Assembly: GCA_004154925.1 (NCBI GenBank)
Contig: QJNS01000104.1
Location: 124,001 to 188,000, forward strand
Source: Monosporascus cannonballus
Lineage: Eukaryota > Ascomycota > Sordariomycetes > Xylariales
Direction: 5' to 3'
DNA length: 64,000 nt
Position numbers and translations under genes: made by a program. The first letter of the stretch is position 1; every line of letters starts with the position of its first letter. This document shows, piece after piece, positions 61,303-64,000 of this stretch. The notes beneath the pieces were generated by a model. The model was not told the DNA's origin and searched no databases. It worked only from the letters and a program-made list of their open reading frames with translations.

Positions 61303-63113
61303 GTCCTTGGTTATTTGTAACTTAGGGCTTTTACCCACTATGGCCCCCTAAATTCCCTGCTGTACCATCTCGTCGTACCATTCTATAAGGTCCTGAAGCT
61401 ATTATTTTTTAACGTAAGCGTTAAAGGTCTTTCCGTTTAACCAGTACAGGTCCTTAAAACCTTTAAAGATAAATTGCTTTTTATTCTAACCGCCGTTAGG
61501 GGTACTGCGAAAGTTATTACTATTATTATTTTAGCCGTTATTATTATTTTGACGCTATTTACGCGTTCCTTTTTTCCCCTATTATTCTTCCGCTCCTTTT
61601 GCGGTTTAGGGCAATTTTTCGCCATATAGCCATATTTTCTACAATTAAAACAAAAGGGCTTTCCATTTTTGTTCTACGCGGGCTTTCTATTTTTGAAATT
61701 ATTATTACCCTTACCTTTTTGGGCGTTATAGGCCTTCCCGTTTTTCTTTTTATTACCAGTGCGGTTATGGAATTTATGGTTAAAATCGTTAATCAGTTGC
61801 TAAAAAAAAATAATCCGTTTATCTTAGTACCGATTAAATAATTTTGTACCAGTTGCCAGCTCGGTCCTCCATAACAATAAAGAACATAATAATTTATTTC
61901 TCCGGTCCAAGTTATATGCCATAACCCTTTACTTCGTAAAGGAACTTCTGGAATTTAGTAATAAATTGCATTAGGTTTCCTTTATTATAAATAACTTTAC
62001 TAAGCTTTTTCCAAAAGAACCTCTGCCTAACCTTACCTATAACGGCGTAAATCTTTCTAAAGGTCCTTAATATTTTCGTATTTTTCTTAATACCTATAAT
62101 TAGCTCCAAAGGCGCCCTTTTACAAATTTTAATAATAACCTTTACAAAGCGCAATTAATCCAATTGCTTTAGCTTTATTCCGTCCTTATAACCAATCTTT
62201 TCAAAGGCTAAAATAAAGGCGTTACTTCAAAGCTTTCAATTAATTAAGCCTAACAAGTAATTCTCCTAATTCAAGGTAAAATCGAAACGCTTTTAACGTA
62301 ATTTCGTTTTATTTCCGTTATTAAACCTCTTAAAATCCTTTTTTATCCTTTAAGGTAATACCTAATTCGCTAAAGTTATTTAAGCTATTAAAAAAACTGT
62401 TACGACGTTCTTATCGCTTCGAATAGCCCCCAGATAAATCCGAAAAAAATAATAATAAATTATTTAAATTATCGGAGTTATTACGTATTACACCTTTATC
62501 TTTAAATAACTTTTTTAACGCTTTTCGCCTTTTTCGAGACGTTTAATTTCTTAATAGATTACCTCTTTAGCTACATTTCGCCTTTTTTTAAGGGGTTAAT
62601 CTTTTCCATATCGCTTTTTATTATAATAAGTACTTCCTTTAAGCTACCTGGCCCAATAGGCTTAACGTTTTATAAGGCTTTCCGCGAACCTTTCGAGCTT
62701 TACGATTCCTTTAATCGGGGCGAAAATAATAACGTTCCGGCTCCTTATAATTAAGAATTATCCCCGAACTAAGGCATATCTAATAATCGTTTCATAACGT
62801 TATTTATTCGTTCCATAATATCAATATTTTTCGTATTTTAAAACCTTAATTTTTTTATTTTATCTTTAACGCGCTAATACTTATTTTTCCGTATCTTAAC
62901 GTCCTATTTAATCCCACTAATGTTAATACCGAAAAACGTATAAAACTTATTTAGATTGCTTTCGAGCTGCTATTTTTAAATAAAAGTTTTATATCGCTTT
63001 TCTTTTAACTGCTGTTATAACTAAAGCAATAAAACGTTTTTTTTTAAAAACGCCCCGAAGGCAAGTTTCTTTCCTGCCGCCACACTTAATGTACGGTCCT
63101 ATTCCTCCATTTT
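61303..63113 (-). pseudogene. Copia E gag
   Basis: From the MEE start near 63,113 the minus-strand frame contains DRTLSVAAGKKLAFG, is interrupted by RIP stops, and ends with a zinc knuckle at 61,652-61,611 (CFNCRKYGYMAKNC, with His changed to Tyr by C-to-T) and a basic Lys/Arg tail. Element D interrupts the coding region immediately after. Confidence 0.75.
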
Positions 63114-63359
63114 ACTTTTACTGAAGTACTGTTCTTCCTGATCGCCGGAAGCTTTTCGTTAAGGGAAAAGAAAAAGGTTAGGTACATTACCCTATGCAAT
63201 AAGGGTTTTACTCGCCATTGTCAACTGGCACTTAACTTTTTTTCGAATCGTTAGCTAAATAACTTTCTTTTAAATTTCGCATTTTCTTTATTAACTTAAC
63301 CTGCAAATAACCATTTCGTCTAACGTATTACGGTTGCTAAAAACCAGAAAATGTTACCA

Positions 63360-63566
63360 TATTAGCAGTCACAGTGATCAAATGCAAGAAACTAGTAATA
63401 ACTGAATAATCTATGCTAAGAAATACTGAAAAAGTCTGGGACGTACCGCCCTTACATACACGTCCTGTTTGTACAAACGGTGGTCCCTGGACAAACGCTG
63501 TCCCAGGCTGCAGAGCACTGCTTCAAAGCGCCAGCCGTGGGCATCTGAAGCACCTAACTGCCGGCA
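63360..63566 (-). repeat. LTR of Copia E (right copy)
   Basis: 207 bp, same length as the left copy. The first 90 bp carries a cluster of G-to-A changes; the remaining 117 bp is almost identical to the left copy. Confidence 0.92.
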
Positions 63567-64000
63567 ATATCCAATATAATATAATTCCCGCCCAGAATTC
63601 CGTAATTTATTATTGCAGTATATTAATGCGTTCCGATTTATATTTTTAAGGTAATAAGATTATTAATATTTCTTATTGTCGTATTTAAAGCCTTTTTTAG
63701 AAATTTCCTTTAATTCCTTTTGGTTTTGTTATCTTATAGCTTTTTTATAAGTAACCTTTTTTTTAACTTTTATTTGAATTTATTAAATTTTGCTTATGTT
63801 TTTTCGTTTAAAGCGTTAAGCTGCCGTATTTGTTACTGTTGCCGGCGTACTGTTCCTTTAAATCGTATTAATTATTCTTGATTTTTTTGTAATTTCTTTC
63901 CTTATCGAATAAATTGTTTTCTTATGTTTACGACTGTATTCTATTATACGTCGTCCTAGTTATTATTTTAAAGTTTTCCTGTAAATTAACGTATTTTTTC

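Larger units (their letters stand above)
50716..63566 (-). mobile_element. Copia element E, inserted in G and split by Gypsy D
   Basis: Two 207-bp LTRs (50,716-50,922 and 63,360-63,566) and a perfect ATATC duplication (50,711-50,715 and 63,567-63,571). Excluding D, it is about 6.1 kb. On the minus strand, gag starts near 63,113 (MEE then a RIP stop) and has its zinc knuckle at 61,611-61,652. The protease (WDLGANINITNN, near 54,443), the GAG-pre-integrase motif WYRRFCYLSIKRLIWTIKR (about 53,900), integrase, reverse transcriptase (about 52,400-51,300) and RNase H follow towards 50,950. The protease site reads D-L-G where the family has D-S-G or D-T-G, consistent with a RIP transition. Confidence 0.9.
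46402..64000 (-). mobile_element. Gypsy element G (chromovirus), split by Copia E, runs off the window
   Basis: Its 3' LTR is at 46,402-46,791 in reverse orientation, inserted in H (flank ATTGA at 46,397-46,401). On the minus strand the pol order runs from high to low coordinate. Gag/protease spacer lies at 63,572-64,000. Protease follows at about 50,500-50,700. Reverse transcriptase at about 49,200-50,100 keeps an intact YFDD near 49,655. RNase H, integrase, and chromodomain end near 47,440. The accessory gene lies at 46,970-47,443 on the plus strand. Copia E interrupts it at 50,716-63,566 with duplication ATATC. The 5' LTR is outside the window. Confidence 0.85.

Noticed and set aside
18885..64000. 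Mitochondrial or bacterial origin for the AT-rich block
   Set aside because: Paired LTRs, TSDs, and Gypsy and Copia motifs with RIP-type stops explain the composition.

Overview
The window comes from a filamentous ascomycete (Pezizomycotina). Genes are interrupted by short GT-AG introns of about 50-170 nt and encode fungal-type proteins. The right-hand 45 kb is AT-rich retrotransposon DNA with a pattern typical of repeat-induced point mutation (RIP): CpA and TpG are scarce, CpG is kept, and reading frames are full of TAA/TAG.

Bases 1-18,850 have ordinary composition and hold seven genes. They are a CorA-like magnesium transporter cut by the window edge (minus strand); a small acidic hypothetical protein; the U4/U6 snRNP WD40 protein Prp4; a cyclin K/Pch1-type transcriptional cyclin with a repetitive tail; tRNA-dihydrouridine synthase Dus4 (minus); an MFS transporter of the allantoate permease-like family (minus); and a Zn2Cys6 transcription factor (minus) directly upstream of the transporter. 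A 10-N assembly gap flanked by G and C homopolymers lies at 11,800-11,835. Prp4, the cyclin and Dus4 are conserved housekeeping genes. The transporter and transcription factor look like an accessory pair.

Bases 18,850-64,000 hold two stacks of nested LTR retrotransposons, resolved here with target-site duplications (TSDs). Left stack: an old minus-strand Ty3/Gypsy remnant (F) is cut by element A (21,675-42,610). A is split by B (22,470-36,506, TSD TTAAC). B is split by C (23,281-30,429, TSD CGAAC). C carries a solo LTR, K (29,225-29,643, TSD GTTAT). Right stack: a minus-strand Copia remnant (I) is split by Gypsy H (from 45,280). H is split by minus-strand Gypsy G (from 46,402, running off the window). 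G is split by Copia E (50,716-63,566, TSD ATATC). E is split by Gypsy D (54,581-61,297, TSD TTAAG).

The Gypsy elements A, B, C, D and G (and H as far as it is visible) form one family of chromodomain-bearing chromoviruses. They share R-U5 sequence but have unrelated U3 regions. The most interesting observation is that five of them (A, B, C, D, G) carry an extra gene on the opposite strand, between the integrase/chromodomain and the 3' LTR. It encodes about 157-167 residues with a Cys-rich start, a charged middle and a conserved Trp/Asp/Gly C-terminus. It is recognisable across diverged subfamilies despite RIP stops, which suggests a real accessory protein of unknown function.
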